NCBI RefSeq assembly: GCF_002211365.1
Contig: NZ_LOKZ01000037.1
Location: forward strand, 1 to 64,000
From: Rhizobium sp. R711
GTDB taxonomy: Bacteria; Pseudomonadota; Alphaproteobacteria; Rhizobiales; Rhizobiaceae
Length of the DNA stretch: 64,000 nucleotides
Direction: 5' to 3'
The translations under genes were made by a program, and so were the position numbers. The notes beneath the pieces are model-generated. The model was not told the origin of the DNA and did no database searches. It saw nothing but the letters and a program-made list of their open reading frames with translations. This document shows, piece after piece, positions 15,601-25,212 of the stretch. Every line of letters starts with the position of its first letter. Position 1 is the first letter of the stretch.

Positions 15601-18048
15601 TTAGATGTTGTCGCCTTCCGTCGACGTCTTTTGCGTCCTCGCTGGCCGCCCTTGGACGCCCCACTTCCAACCGGTTATTTCGGGCATGTCATCGCCATGC
15701 TTTTCAATATACTGCCGGTGTTCGATCAGCTTCTCGCGGATCGCCTGTTTGAAGTAGGCGGCACGGGCACCGAGCTGCGGCAGCCGATCGATGACGTCTT
15801 CGACAAGGTGGAAGCGATCGAGCTGGTTCAAAACGACCATATCGAAAGGCGTCGTCGTCGTGCCCTCCTCCTTGTATCCGCGCACATGCAGATTGCCGTG
15901 GTTGGTGCGCCGGTAGGTTAGCCGGTGAATCAGCCAGGGATATCCATGGAAAGCAAAGATAATCGGCTTGTCCTTGGTGAAGAGCGCATCGAAATCACGG
16001 TCCGAAAGCCCGTGCGGGTGTTCGCTTGCCGGCTGCAACTTCATGAGGTTGACGACGTTGATGACGCGCACCTTCAATTCCGGCAAATGTTCGCGGATCA
16101 TTTGAACCGCCGCCAGCGTCTCGAGCGTCGGAACGTCGCCACAGCACGCCATCACGACGTCAGGCTCGCTGCCCTTATCATTGCTGGCCCATTCCCAAAT
16201 GCCGAGACCCTCAGCGCAATGCTTGATCGCTTCATCCATCGTCAGCCACTGCGGCGCCGGTTGCTTGCCGGCAACGACAACGTTCACGTAGTTGCGGCTA
16301 CGCAAGCAATGGTCGGTGACGGAAAGCAGGGTGTTGGCGTCCGCTGGCAGATAGACGCGGATCACCTCGGCCTTCTTGTTGACCACATGGTCGATAAACC
16401 CCGGATCCTGATGGCTGAAACCGTTATGATCCTGTCGCCAGACATGCGAACTCAGGAAATAGTTGAGCGATCCAATGGGCCGCCTCCAAGGTATGTGATT
16501 GCACACCTTCAGCCATTTGGCGTGCTGGTTGAACATCGAGTCGATGATGTGAATGAAGGCCTCGTAGCACGAAAAGAAGCCGTGCCGTCCGGTCAAAAGA
16601 TAACCTTCTAGCCAGCCTTGGCACTGATGTTCGCTCAACACCTCCATCACCCGGCCATCGGGCGACAGGTGATCGTCCTCGGGGTAGATCTCTGCCATGT
16701 AGCAACGGTTGGTAACCTCAAGCACGTCCTGCCAGCGGTTCGAGTTGTTCTCATCAGGGCTGAACAGCCGGAAGTTCTTGCTGTTCATGTTCAGCTTCAT
16801 GACGTCGCGCAGGAACTTGCCCATCACCCGGGCGGATTCGGTCGTCGTCGCGCCGGGGCTCGGCACCGAGACGGCGTAGTCACGAAAATCCGGCATCTTC
16901 AGGTCACGCAGCAGCAAACCACCGTTCGCGTGCGGGTTGTCGCTCATCCGGCGAGTCCCAGCCGGAGCGAGCGCCGCAAATTCGGCGCGCAGCTTGCCGT
17001 CGTTGTCGAAAAGCTCTTCAGGCTTGTACGTCTTCATCCACTGCTGAAGGATCGCGATGTGTTCCGGCTTGTCCATTTCGCCCATCGGAACCTGGTGCGA
17101 TCGCCAATAATCCTCGCATTTCTTGCCGTCGATTTCGCTCGGGCAGGTCCAGCCCTTTGGCGTGCGGAAAACGATCATCGGCCAGGCCGGCCGTTTCAGA
17201 TTGCCCTTCTCGCGTGCCTCCCCCCAGATCCGCTTGATCTCCGCAACGGCTGTATCCATTGCGGCAGCCAGTTGCTGCTGGACCTTGTCGGGCTCGTGCC
17301 CTTCCACGAAGATCGGCGCATAGCCCATCCCCTCGAAGAACTTCCGCAATTCGTCCTTTGGGATGCGGGCGAGGAAGCATGGATTGGCGATCTTGTAGCC
17401 GTTGAGATGCAGGATCGGCAGCACGCATCCGTCACGGGCGGGATTGAGAAATTTATTGCCATGCCATCCCGTCGCAAGCGGACCCGTTTCCGCCTCGCCG
17501 TCGCCAACGACACAGGCGACGATCAAATCCGGATTGTCGAACGCCGCGCCATAGGCATGGCTCAAGGCATAGCCCAGTTCGCCGCCCTCATGGATGCTTC
17601 CCGGCGTTTCGGGAGCGACGTGGCTCGGAATGCCGCCGGGAAAGCTGAACTGCTTGAACAGCGCCTGCATCCCTTCGGCGTCCTGGCCGATATTCGGGTA
17701 GACTTCGCTGTAGGTCCCTTCCAGATAGGCGTGCGCGACCAGCGACGGCCCGCCATGGCCCGGTCCGATCACGTAAATCATGTTGAGGTCGTCGCGCTTG
17801 ATCACGCGGTTCAAATGCACATAAAGCATGTTCAAGCCGGGCGATGTCCCCCAGTGGCCGAGCAGCCTTGGCTTGATGTGCTCCCGCTTGAGCGGTTCCT
17901 TCAATAGCGGATTGTCGAGCAGATAAATCTGCCCGACGGAGAGATAGTTCGATGCGCGCCAGTAGGCGTCCATCAACCGGAGTTCCTCTGCTCCAAGTGG
18001 AGTGGCCGTTGCCTGATAGTCGTCGGTTGCAAGAGCGGTGTTCGTCAT
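15601..18048 (-). CDS. xfp: Phosphoketolase
   Basis: An 815-residue thiamine-diphosphate enzyme that splits xylulose 5-phosphate (and often fructose 6-phosphate) with phosphate into acetyl phosphate and a shorter sugar phosphate. Signatures include [55 protein letters not shown] and the cofactor-binding [20 protein letters not shown]. The length is normal for the family. ATG 18048 is preferred for a six-base spacing to GGAGG; the adjacent ATG at 18051 is also possible. It lies between the ABC-like gene (68 bases upstream) and the glucanase. No acetate kinase gene is next to it. Confidence 0.92.
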   Translation of the reverse strand: MTNTALATDDYQATATPLGAEELRLMDAYWRASNYLSVGQIYLLDNPLLKEPLKREHIKPRLLGHWGTSPGLNMLYVHLNRVIKRDDLNMIYVIGPGHGGPSLVAHAYLEGTYSEVYPNIGQDAEGMQALFKQFSFPGGIPSHVAPETPGSIHEGGELGYALSHAYGAAFDNPDLIVACVVGDGEAETGPLATGWHGNKFLNPARDGCVLPILHLNGYKIANPCFLARIPKDELRKFFEGMGYAPIFVEGHEPDKVQQQLAAAMDTAVAEIKRIWGEAREKGNLKRPAWPMIVFRTPKGWTCPSEIDGKKCEDYWRSHQVPMGEMDKPEHIAILQQWMKTYKPEELFDNDGKLRAEFAALAPAGTRRMSDNPHANGGLLLRDLKMPDFRDYAVSVPSPGATTTESARVMGKFLRDVMKLNMNSKNFRLFSPDENNSNRWQDVLEVTNRCYMAEIYPEDDHLSPDGRVMEVLSEHQCQGWLEGYLLTGRHGFFSCYEAFIHIIDSMFNQHAKWLKVCNHIPWRRPIGSLNYFLSSHVWRQDHNGFSHQDPGFIDHVVNKKAEVIRVYLPADANTLLSVTDHCLRSRNYVNVVVAGKQPAPQWLTMDEAIKHCAEGLGIWEWASNDKGSEPDVVMACCGDVPTLETLAAVQMIREHLPELKVRVINVVNLMKLQPASEHPHGLSDRDFDALFTKDKPIIFAFHGYPWLIHRLTYRRTNHGNLHVRGYKEEGTTTTPFDMVVLNQLDRFHLVEDVIDRLPQLGARAAYFKQAIREKLIEHRQYIEKHGDDMPEITGWKWGVQGRPARTQKTSTEGDNI

Positions 18049-18116
18049 CATCAGCCTCCTATCGACTTTCTCGTCGTCTCTATCTCCGTGCTGCACGCCG
18101 CGAAGCGTCCGCACGG

Positions 18117-19793
18117 TTATCTGGGTTTCCTCCATTGCCATCCGCCACCATCGCCAAGGTCGAGAATGGCATCGTAGGCCGATATGTTAGCGGCGCTCCC
18201 GATGTGGACGCAGGCAATGCCGTCATTTGCAAAGCGTGTCATGATCCGGAAAAATGTATCCCAGCCGACCATAACCTCGGTCCTCTCAAGCAAGATGACA
18301 TACGGCTTCGCAACGCATACGCTCGCCAGCATCAGCAAGTGCTGCTCTCTTTGCGTCAGAAACGTATGCCACTCCACTTCTTGTTGAAATCCCCCTGCCT
18401 TAGAAATGCGCTCGAGCTCGAATTCGGCAAGTAGCAACGAAATCCGTTCGTCCGAAATTTCTGAGTTCGCAGCGGGAGGAACAAGCAGCTGTCGAAGTGT
18501 ACTCGGCGGAAGATAGGGCTGCTGCGGCAGGAAGCGTATCCGTTCTCCAGCCGGGCGAAAAATTCGGCCAGCGCCGGGATAAGCAATGCCTGCTGTGGCC
18601 CTGAAAAACGCACTCCCCTGGTCTTCTCGGGCGCACGTCACCAGAACGCGGGCACGAGCCGGAATAACTGCGGTCAGATCCTGCAACAACGGCGAGCCGC
18701 CCCGGTCGGACAATATCGTGAGCTTCTCGTAAGACAGCTCGTCCCGGGTGCTATCGATTTGAATCTCTGGTCGACAGCGCTGCGAGTTCTCAATCGCCTC
18801 TAGGAGCGTACTGAGCCGCGCCACCACTGCGGCAAAATTAGAGATCGAATTGAATTGGTTGATTATCAGCGAAAAAGCGCCCACCAGCATCGCAAATGCT
18901 GCTGCTGACTGCGTAATCACCCCAAATTCGATATCACCGCGGAAGAAGGCCGGTGCGACAATCAAGGCTGGGATGATCTGGATCAGCCAGTTGTAGCCCG
19001 TCGTGAAGAAGCCGACATTGCGGTTGACGGATGTTATGTTGCGAAAGTTGGTCACCAAGTCATCAATTCGACCCGCAAGAAAGGACTTCATGCGCGGCTC
19101 GCTGCCCGTCAGCATGATCCGCTCCGCGTTCTCCCTCGCTTGAATGAGGCCTGTACGGAAACTCGCCTCTTTATCGAGTTGATCGTAGTTCAGCTTGATG
19201 AGCGGGCGCCCCAGCCAGATCGTAAGAAGCGAGCCGCAGGCCGCATAAACGACCGCCACAGCGAACAAGACGGGGTTGATCGACAAGAGCACCCCTGAGA
19301 AAGAAAGGATCGTTAGTCCACTGCTGAAGATCATCAGCAGGAAAGACAATGTAGTCACGGTGAATGCGCGGATATCTTCCGAAATTCGCTGATCCGGATA
19401 CGAGAGTTCTCCCGAAACACCGAGACGGTAAAAGGCTCCGTCAGTAAGATAGAGATTGACGGCGCGACGCGTCAGAAAGTCTCTCCAGGTGAGTGCTAGC
19501 CGCTCCTCGGTAAAGCGCGCAAAAACCGATGCGATCGTGGAGCCAGCAAACACGAGAAGATAGAATACGGCTTGCCGGACGAACTCCGCGATCTGCCTGT
19601 CGGCGATCGCCGTCATGAAGTTCCGGCCCACGAAGCTGTTCAGCACATTGAGCCCGTTGATCGCGAGGAAGAGCGCGACAAGGCATACGGTCAGAAGCTT
19701 TGCCGCGCCGCCGACCTCCGAGGACATGAAAATTCGCACCGAGCGCAGAAAGCGCCCCGCCGTTACCCTGAAAGGAGTTCGCAGTTCTTCCAT
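18117..19793 (-). CDS. ABC transporter-like protein (SbmA/YddA type) with degenerate ATPase
   Basis: A 558-residue protein. Residues ~1-330 form the six-helix ABC_membrane_2 domain (for example [20 protein letters not shown] and [14 protein letters not shown], both well conserved). Residues ~350-558 should be the ATPase, but its motifs are ruined. At the Walker A site it reads [19 protein letters not shown] with no GK(S/T). At the signature site it reads LTQREQHLL in place of LSxGEQQR. At Walker B it reads [10 protein letters not shown] with no DE pair. ATP hydrolysis is unlikely. ATG 19793 follows GAGGGG; an upstream GTG is less likely. First gene of the xfp-glucanase group. Confidence 0.8.
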   Translation of the reverse strand: MEELRTPFRVTAGRFLRSVRIFMSSEVGGAAKLLTVCLVALFLAINGLNVLNSFVGRNFMTAIADRQIAEFVRQAVFYLLVFAGSTIASVFARFTEERLALTWRDFLTRRAVNLYLTDGAFYRLGVSGELSYPDQRISEDIRAFTVTTLSFLLMIFSSGLTILSFSGVLLSINPVLFAVAVVYAACGSLLTIWLGRPLIKLNYDQLDKEASFRTGLIQARENAERIMLTGSEPRMKSFLAGRIDDLVTNFRNITSVNRNVGFFTTGYNWLIQIIPALIVAPAFFRGDIEFGVITQSAAAFAMLVGAFSLIINQFNSISNFAAVVARLSTLLEAIENSQRCRPEIQIDSTRDELSYEKLTILSDRGGSPLLQDLTAVIPARARVLVTCAREDQGSAFFRATAGIAYPGAGRIFRPAGERIRFLPQQPYLPPSTLRQLLVPPAANSEISDERISLLLAEFELERISKAGGFQQEVEWHTFLTQREQHLLMLASVCVAKPYVILLERTEVMVGWDTFFRIMTRFANDGIACVHIGSAANISAYDAILDLGDGGGWQWRKPR

Positions 19794-19993
19794 GCCTTTT
19801 CCCCTCGCGTCGCGCCAATGCCTGAGCTTCACTTTATCGGTGAAGCCCGTCTCCGCGACGCCTCCTCGAAGGCTATTCGTGCGACATAAGTTGGGAGCTC
19901 AACTTCGAACGATATCTTGGCAACTCTCCACCGCCCACACGAATGCTGGCCCCTGTTCGAGGCCAATGGCCCAGAAATCGCAACGTTGCGGGG

Positions 19994-20329
19994 CTAAGAT
20001 TTGAGGTCGTGCGCCTGCCCTGACGCCCGCAGTTCCTTGAGGGTTTTGCCCACGCAACTTCCCCCATCGGATCCGCCCACGGCCTTTGCCTTGCCGTCCA
20101 GCGTAATCGTGCCGGCAATCCGATCGGAGGCTGAAAAAGTCGCGGTGCCGTCCTGGGTCACCCTCGACAAATAGAATGCGTGATAAGTGCCCTTGTACTC
20201 ACAGCTGATAACCAGCGGAAAATCCTTAAAGGGATCTTGTGCGTACGCAGACATGCCGGACAGAAGCGACGCCCCACAAGTGGCGAGCATTGCAATCGAT
20301 GTTTTGAGAAAAGGCGACAGATATACCAT
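19994..20329 (-). CDS. Small exported protein of unknown function
   Basis: A 111-residue protein with a clear Sec signal (FLKTSIAMLATCGASLLSG, likely cut after SAYA at about residue 30). The mature part starts QDPFKDFPLVISCEYKGTYH and has two Cys (about 42 and 91) that could form a disulphide. It looks like a small lipocalin-like or beta-rich periplasmic protein, but no family was recognised. The ATG at 20329 is chosen because it places the signal peptide correctly. It stands alone. Confidence 0.6.
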   Translation of the reverse strand: MVYLSPFLKTSIAMLATCGASLLSGMSAYAQDPFKDFPLVISCEYKGTYHAFYLSRVTQDGTATFSASDRIAGTITLDGKAKAVGGSDGGSCVGKTLKELRASGQAHDLKS

Positions 20330-20618
20330 TGATCGAACCCCAACTGCGTGAAGAGTCTCGAGGCATGCATACAAGTGGCTATCAACTGCGCTGAGTATGT
20401 CGCAGCAAGCCGCTACTAGGCAAGAAAATTGTGATCGACCACGACACAATTCTACCGGGAAAAGAAACCCTTAGATCGAACGCTCCCCCTCCCCCGAAGT
20501 ACCGGTCTTCCGCGCCGGGCTAAGGCGAGATACTCCGCGGCGCCAAAGCACGTTGGCCAACGCGATTGGGCTCGCGTCGACCACCGCTTTTAGGACGTGT
20601 ACGTTCTCTTCGCCCTCA

Positions 20619-21812
20619 CTAGGCGGGCTGGCTCGCTCTGTCGGCGTTCGATGCCGAGCGACCGTCCAGAGCGCCGCTCCATAGCGTCAGAACCAGGGCT
20701 CCCGCGACGAGGATTGCTCCAACCCAGGGCGTCGCCCCGAGCCCCAGCGAGGATTCCACCACGAGGCCGCCGATCCATGCGCCCGCGGCAATACCGAGGT
20801 TGAATGCCGCGATATTCAGGGCCGATGCCACATCGGCAGCGGCGGGGCGTATCTGCTTTGCCAATTGCACGACATAGATCTGCAGGCCGGGCACGTTAGC
20901 GAAAGAGAGAAAGCCGAGCGCAGCCAGCGTCGGAACGGCCAGCCAGGGCGACGGCGCCGTGAAGCTGAAGAGCACCAGCACAATTGCCTGGGCAACGAAC
21001 AATCCGGTCAAGGCATGTACCGGGCTGCGATTGGCAAACCGGCCGCCGGCGACGTTGCCGATGGCGATCGCGATGCCGTAGACCACGAGAACGAGGCTGA
21101 CGGTGCCGGCTGCAAAGCCGGTGATCTCCTGCAGGATCGACGCAAGGAATGTGAAGGCAACGAATGTGCCACCGTAGCCGAGCGCGGTCATGGCGAAGAC
21201 GATAAGCAGACGGCCGCTGCCGAGCACGCGAATCTGGTCGCCGATGCTGGCGGCCGGCGCCTTCTTCAGGTTGGACGGCAGCAACACGGCAATCGCAATG
21301 AAAGCGATTGCGCCAAGGCCGGCAACGGCAGCGAAGGTCGCCCGCCAGCCGAAGACTTGTCCAATCAGTGTTCCGAGCGGAACGCCGGTGACGATGGCAA
21401 CGGTCAGGCCCATGAACATCATGGCGATGGCTGAGGCGCGACGGTTTTCAGGAACGAGATCGGCTGCGATGGTCGAGCCGACAGAGAAGAAGACGCCGTG
21501 CGCAAAGGCCGAAAGCACGCGCGCGACCAGCAACGGCGCGTAGCTCGGGCTGATAGCCGCCATCCCGTTACCGATGACGAAGAGCGCCATCAGGCCCAGA
21601 AGCAGTGGCTTCCGTTCGATACGTCCGGTCAACGCCGTCAGCACCGGTGCGCCGAAGGTGACACCCAAGGCGTAAACGCTCACGATCAGTCCGGCCAACG
21701 GCAGGCTGATGTGAAGATCTGAAGCAACAGTCGGCAACAGGCCGACGATGACGAATTCCGTGGTTCCGATCGCATAGGCTGCGATCGTCAAAGCGAAGAG
21801 AGCAATTGGCAT
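20619..21812 (-). CDS. MFS exporter, DHA1/AraJ-like
   Basis: A 397-residue protein with twelve predicted membrane helices. It begins ALFALTIAAYAIGTTEFVIV and has motif A as LTALTGRIERKPLLLG, both typical of the AraJ/YdhP/CmlA-like drug and sugar efflux group. ATG 21812 has GAGG seven bases before it; a longer frame to 21950 lacks support. It is a single-gene unit. Substrate unknown; proton-driven export of a small molecule is expected from the family. Confidence 0.85.
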   Translation of the reverse strand: MPIALFALTIAAYAIGTTEFVIVGLLPTVASDLHISLPLAGLIVSVYALGVTFGAPVLTALTGRIERKPLLLGLMALFVIGNGMAAISPSYAPLLVARVLSAFAHGVFFSVGSTIAADLVPENRRASAIAMMFMGLTVAIVTGVPLGTLIGQVFGWRATFAAVAGLGAIAFIAIAVLLPSNLKKAPAASIGDQIRVLGSGRLLIVFAMTALGYGGTFVAFTFLASILQEITGFAAGTVSLVLVVYGIAIAIGNVAGGRFANRSPVHALTGLFVAQAIVLVLFSFTAPSPWLAVPTLAALGFLSFANVPGLQIYVVQLAKQIRPAAADVASALNIAAFNLGIAAGAWIGGLVVESSLGLGATPWVGAILVAGALVLTLWSGALDGRSASNADRASQPA

Positions 21813-22159
21813 AATGTGCCTCGAATGATCTGCCGGCCAGCCGGCGTGGTTGACTGGCGAACATATGGAGGCACTGGATTTCAGTGATAAGCGGTCACTT
21901 GGTCCAAGGATATATGAACTGAATTCACAAAAGCAAAGGAAGTGCAGCAAGGAGTGTCCCAGGGAGCGGATTGATGGCAGCTAGCGACGGAACAGCGCGC
22001 AAGGCTCGTTGCGGTTCGGTAACACTTGCCCAAAACTCGTCGCGGCACGTAGGCATCTGACGCGAATTGCACATAACATCCGCTTGGTTACCGTAATGTA
22101 CTTTCACTTTCGCCCGGCCACCGTAAGGTGCTTGCGTTTTCAATGAGGGAACCGGAGAC
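21813..22159. other. Intergenic region between divergent MFS and lipoprotein genes
   Basis: No gene is seen. It contains the two tandem copies of the 19-base sulfatase-regulon element at 22087-22135 and presumably both promoters. Confidence 0.5.
22087..22135 (+). promoter_or_regulatory. Sulfatase-regulon element, two tandem copies
   Basis: GTTACCGTAATGTACTTTC at 22087-22105 and a weaker copy GCCACCGTAAGGTGCTTGC at 22117-22135, spaced 30 bases. They lie 25-73 bases before the GTG start of the DUF900 lipoprotein. The first copy matches the sites at 23416 and 31555 at 17 of 19 positions. Confidence 0.7.
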
Positions 22160-23374
22160 GTGATCGCAGCCCGCACTGTTCGGACACTTGTACCGCTGCT
22201 CGTCGCCGCACTTCTTGCCGGTTGTGGTCACCCAAGCGGGGTCATGGCACCCGTTGCGGCGACGTCGAACACCTCCAAGGTCAGCATGCTGGTCGCGACC
22301 ACGCGCGAACCCTCCGGCGACCCTGCAACGCTCTTCACCGGCGAACGCAGCCCGAAGCCCTATCTGACTGCCGTTGACGTCTCCATACCGCCGAAACGGG
22401 AGCCCGGCACCGTCCAATGGCCGAAGCGACTGCCGCCCAATCCGGCGACCGACTTTGCAGTGACCAGCGTGAAGGAAATCGACACGATTCCACAGGGGCG
22501 CGCCTGGTTCCACCAGAATATCCAGGATGGGCGAGCACTGGTCTTCGTTCACGGCTTCAATAACACATACGAAGATTCGGTTTTCCGGCTCGCCCAGATC
22601 GTCCACGATTCCGGCATGCAGGCGACCCCTCTCCTTTTCACGTGGCCTTCGCGCGCGCAGGTCACGGCCTACGAATACGACAAGGAAAGCACCAACTATT
22701 CGCGCACGGCGCTCGAACAGGCCTTGCGAACACTGGCCGCTGATCCTGATGTAAAGGACATCACGATCCTTGCACACTCGATGGGTACCTGGCTCACCAT
22801 GGAGTCGCTGCGACAGATGGGTATCCGCGACGGCCACGTGAACAGCAAGATTCATAACGTCATTCTCGCTTCGCCCGATATCGACATCCAGGTCTTTGCC
22901 AAGCAATTCGCGGAGATGGGCACGCCGACGCCAAAGTTCACGATCTTCGTATCTCAGGATGACAAGGCGCTTGCGGTGTCGAGCTTCATCACGGGGAAGG
23001 TCTCGCGTTTGGGCGCGATCGACCCGACTGTCGAGCCCTATCGTTCGAAACTCGAAGCCGCCGGTATTACCGCAATCGATCTTACCAAGGTGAAGGGCGA
23101 AGGTCTGAACCATGGCAAGTTCGCCGAAAGCCCCGAGATCGTTCAACTGATCGGCCAGCGCATCATCACGGGACAGACGCTGACGGACTCGAACGTCTCG
23201 CTCGGTCAAGGTCTCACTGCCGTCGTCGGTGGCACCGTCACCACCATCGGCAATGTCGCCGCCACCGCGGTCGCGGCGCCTGTCACGGTGCTCGAACAGC
23301 CAACGCGGGCCAAGAAGCGTCCGGTCGATGAAACGCTTCAAGGCGACTTCAAGGTGCAGCCGCTCACGCAGTAA
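22160..23374 (+). CDS. DUF900 alpha/beta hydrolase lipoprotein
   Basis: A 404-residue protein starting at GTG with gaggga and ggag upstream. It has a lipoprotein signal ending LLAGC (C22), so it should be anchored in the envelope. The hydrolase core shows FVHGFNNTYEDSVFRLAQI, TWPSRAQVTAYEYDKES, the nucleophile elbow LAHSMGTW and a late LNHGKF His, as in the DUF900 family. Substrates are unknown. It carries the same promoter element as the sulfatase and the formylglycine-generating enzyme, so it likely acts in the same process. Confidence 0.85.
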   Translation: MIAARTVRTLVPLLVAALLAGCGHPSGVMAPVAATSNTSKVSMLVATTREPSGDPATLFTGERSPKPYLTAVDVSIPPKREPGTVQWPKRLPPNPATDFAVTSVKEIDTIPQGRAWFHQNIQDGRALVFVHGFNNTYEDSVFRLAQIVHDSGMQATPLLFTWPSRAQVTAYEYDKESTNYSRTALEQALRTLAADPDVKDITILAHSMGTWLTMESLRQMGIRDGHVNSKIHNVILASPDIDIQVFAKQFAEMGTPTPKFTIFVSQDDKALAVSSFITGKVSRLGAIDPTVEPYRSKLEAAGITAIDLTKVKGEGLNHGKFAESPEIVQLIGQRIITGQTLTDSNVSLGQGLTAVVGGTVTTIGNVAATAVAAPVTVLEQPTRAKKRPVDETLQGDFKVQPLTQ

Positions 23375-23415
23375 GCGTGCGCATTCCACTCGTTGTTACG
23401 TTTTGACGCTCGTTT

Positions 23416-23434
23416 GTTACCGTAACGTACTTAC
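23416..23434 (+). promoter_or_regulatory. Sulfatase-regulon element before the sulfatase operon
   Basis: GTTACCGTAACGTACTTAC, identical to the site at 31555. A half-element GTTACGTTTT starts at 23395, 21 bases upstream, as also seen before the FGE gene. It lies about 110 bases before the sulfatase start. Confidence 0.8.
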
Positions 23435-23543
23435 CGAGTGACGCTCTTCAGTGGGAACGTAGGCTCGTCGAAAAATGCGACGACCTGCCCACAACCAGGA
23501 GAGCGTAAATGTCGGATGACCTGAATACACAAGGGGGATCGCA

Positions 23544-25157
23544 ATGAGTGCGTCTCTCTCGAAACGGCTTCGGCATGCCGGTGCGGCGCTTGCCCTTTCG
23601 CTGGCCTCTACTTCGCTCAGCTACGGCGCTGCTCATGCACAGCAGGCGGCACCGGCTCAGAACACGGCAAAACCGAACATCCTGGTCATCTTCGGAGACG
23701 ACATCGGCCAGACGAACATCAGCGCCTATACGATGGGGGTCATGGGCTACAAAACGCCCAACATTGACCGGATCGCCAAGGAAGGTATGCTGTTTACCGA
23801 CTACTACGCCGAAAACAGCTGCACCGCCGGCCGCTCGACATTCATCACAGGCCAGGTTTGCCTCCGCACGGGCCTTTGCAAGGTTGGTATCCCCGGTGCG
23901 ACCGTAGGCCTGCAGGCGCGTGACATTACCATTGCACAGGCGCTGAAGCCGCTCGGTTATGCGACGGGCCAGTTCGGCAAGAACCATCTTGGCGACCGCG
24001 ACGAGTTCCTGCCCACGAAGCACGGCTTCGACGAGTTCTTCGGCAACCTCTATCACCTAAATGCAGAGGAGGAGCCCGAGCGTCCCTACTACCCAAAGAA
24101 TGACCAGGCGTTCGTGAAGAGCAACTCGCCGCGCGGCGTCCTGCATTCGTTTGCCGATGGCAGGGTCGACGACACCGGAGCCCTGAACCGCAAGCGCATG
24201 GAAACGATCGACGACGAAACGACAGCAGCAGCGATAGACTTCATCCAGCGGCAGGCCAAGGAAGGAAAGCCCTTCTTCACCTGGATGAACACGACTCGCA
24301 TGCACGCCTTTACACACGTGCGCGATTCCATGCAGGGCCAAAGCGGAATGCCCGGCAACGAATATGCGGACGGCATGCTCGAGCATGACGGCGATGTCGG
24401 CAAGCTCCTGAAAGCGCTGGACGATCTCAACATCGCCGACAACACGATCGTCGTTTACACGACGGACAACGGTCCCAACCAATGGTCATGGCCCGATGCG
24501 GCGACGACCTCCTTCCGAAGCGAGAAGGATACCAACTGGGAAGGCGCATTCCGTGTTCCCGCAATGGTTCGTTGGCCCGGCCACATCAAGGCCGGCGACG
24601 TGTCTAACGAAATAATGTCCGGGCTCGACTGGTTCCCGACCCTGCTTGCGGCCGCTGGCGATAACGACATCAAGGAGCGGCTTCTCAATGGCACCAGCAT
24701 CAACGGCAACCAGTTCAAGGTCCATCTGGATGGCTACAACCAGCTTCCCTATCTGACGGGACAGCAGCCGAAGTCGGGACGCGACGAATTTTACTATTTC
24801 AACGATGATGGAGAAGTCGTCGCCTATCGCTATGGCAACTGGAAGATCGTGTTCTGCGAACAGAGGGAGCCGGGCGGCTTCGTCGTATGGGCAAACCCTT
24901 TCACCTGCCTGCGTGCACCGAAGGTCTTCAATCTGCGCATGGATCCTTACGAGCGCGCCGATGTCGTCTCCGACCAGTATTACGACTGGTTGGCGAAGAA
25001 TGCCTATCTCATCCAGTACGGCGTCTGGCGGGTCGCTCCATTCCTGCAGACGTTCAAAGACTACCCTCCCAGCCAGCGTTCGGCGAGCTTCAGTATCGAC
25101 CAGATGGTCGAGGCCCTGATGCGCTCCATGGACCAAGGCGCCGCGACTGGAAAGTAG
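23544..25157 (+). CDS. Exported FGly-type arylsulfatase
   Basis: A 537-residue sulfatase that hydrolyses sulfate esters. It has a Sec signal peptide (residues 1-33, cut after AHA). It then shows the metal-binding IFGDDIGQTN (D52, D53) and the activation motif SCTAGRSTFITGQ, with C93 as the residue oxidised to formylglycine, then GKNHLGD and TTDNGPN further on. The CxAxR pattern is one that formylglycine-generating enzyme modifies, and such an enzyme is encoded at 31623 under the same promoter element. ATG 23544 follows GGGGGA. First gene of a run reaching BatD at 31507, broken by a hairpin at 25166. Confidence 0.92.
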   Translation: MSASLSKRLRHAGAALALSLASTSLSYGAAHAQQAAPAQNTAKPNILVIFGDDIGQTNISAYTMGVMGYKTPNIDRIAKEGMLFTDYYAENSCTAGRSTFITGQVCLRTGLCKVGIPGATVGLQARDITIAQALKPLGYATGQFGKNHLGDRDEFLPTKHGFDEFFGNLYHLNAEEEPERPYYPKNDQAFVKSNSPRGVLHSFADGRVDDTGALNRKRMETIDDETTAAAIDFIQRQAKEGKPFFTWMNTTRMHAFTHVRDSMQGQSGMPGNEYADGMLEHDGDVGKLLKALDDLNIADNTIVVYTTDNGPNQWSWPDAATTSFRSEKDTNWEGAFRVPAMVRWPGHIKAGDVSNEIMSGLDWFPTLLAAAGDNDIKERLLNGTSINGNQFKVHLDGYNQLPYLTGQQPKSGRDEFYYFNDDGEVVAYRYGNWKIVFCEQREPGGFVVWANPFTCLRAPKVFNLRMDPYERADVVSDQYYDWLAKNAYLIQYGVWRVAPFLQTFKDYPPSQRSASFSIDQMVEALMRSMDQGAATGK

Positions 25158-25165
25158 CAACAGCC

Positions 25166-25196
25166 ATGAGCGGGCCAGCTCGCGCGGCCCGCTCAT
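25166..25196 (+). terminator. Hairpin between sulfatase and moxR
   Basis: An 11-bp perfect stem (atgagcgggcc/ggcccgctcat) with a 9-base loop and a weak ctgttt tail, eight bases after the sulfatase stop. It may terminate part of the transcripts or protect the sulfatase message, making sulfatase levels exceed those of the downstream chaperone-like genes. Confidence 0.55.
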
Positions 25197-25212
25197 CTGT
25201 TTAGGGGGAACC

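Noticed and set aside
16618-17907. 429-codon frame antisense to phosphoketolase
   Set aside because: Mirror of strongly conserved phosphoketolase codons; rich in His/Arg/Asp as expected for a shadow frame.
22087-22135. Tandem repeat read as a CRISPR or satellite start
   Set aside because: Only two diverged copies, and single copies recur before other genes, so a regulatory element is the better reading.
22088-23389. 433-codon minus-strand frame over the DUF900 gene
   Set aside because: It covers the promoter elements and has no family; the plus strand has a lipobox and hydrolase motifs.
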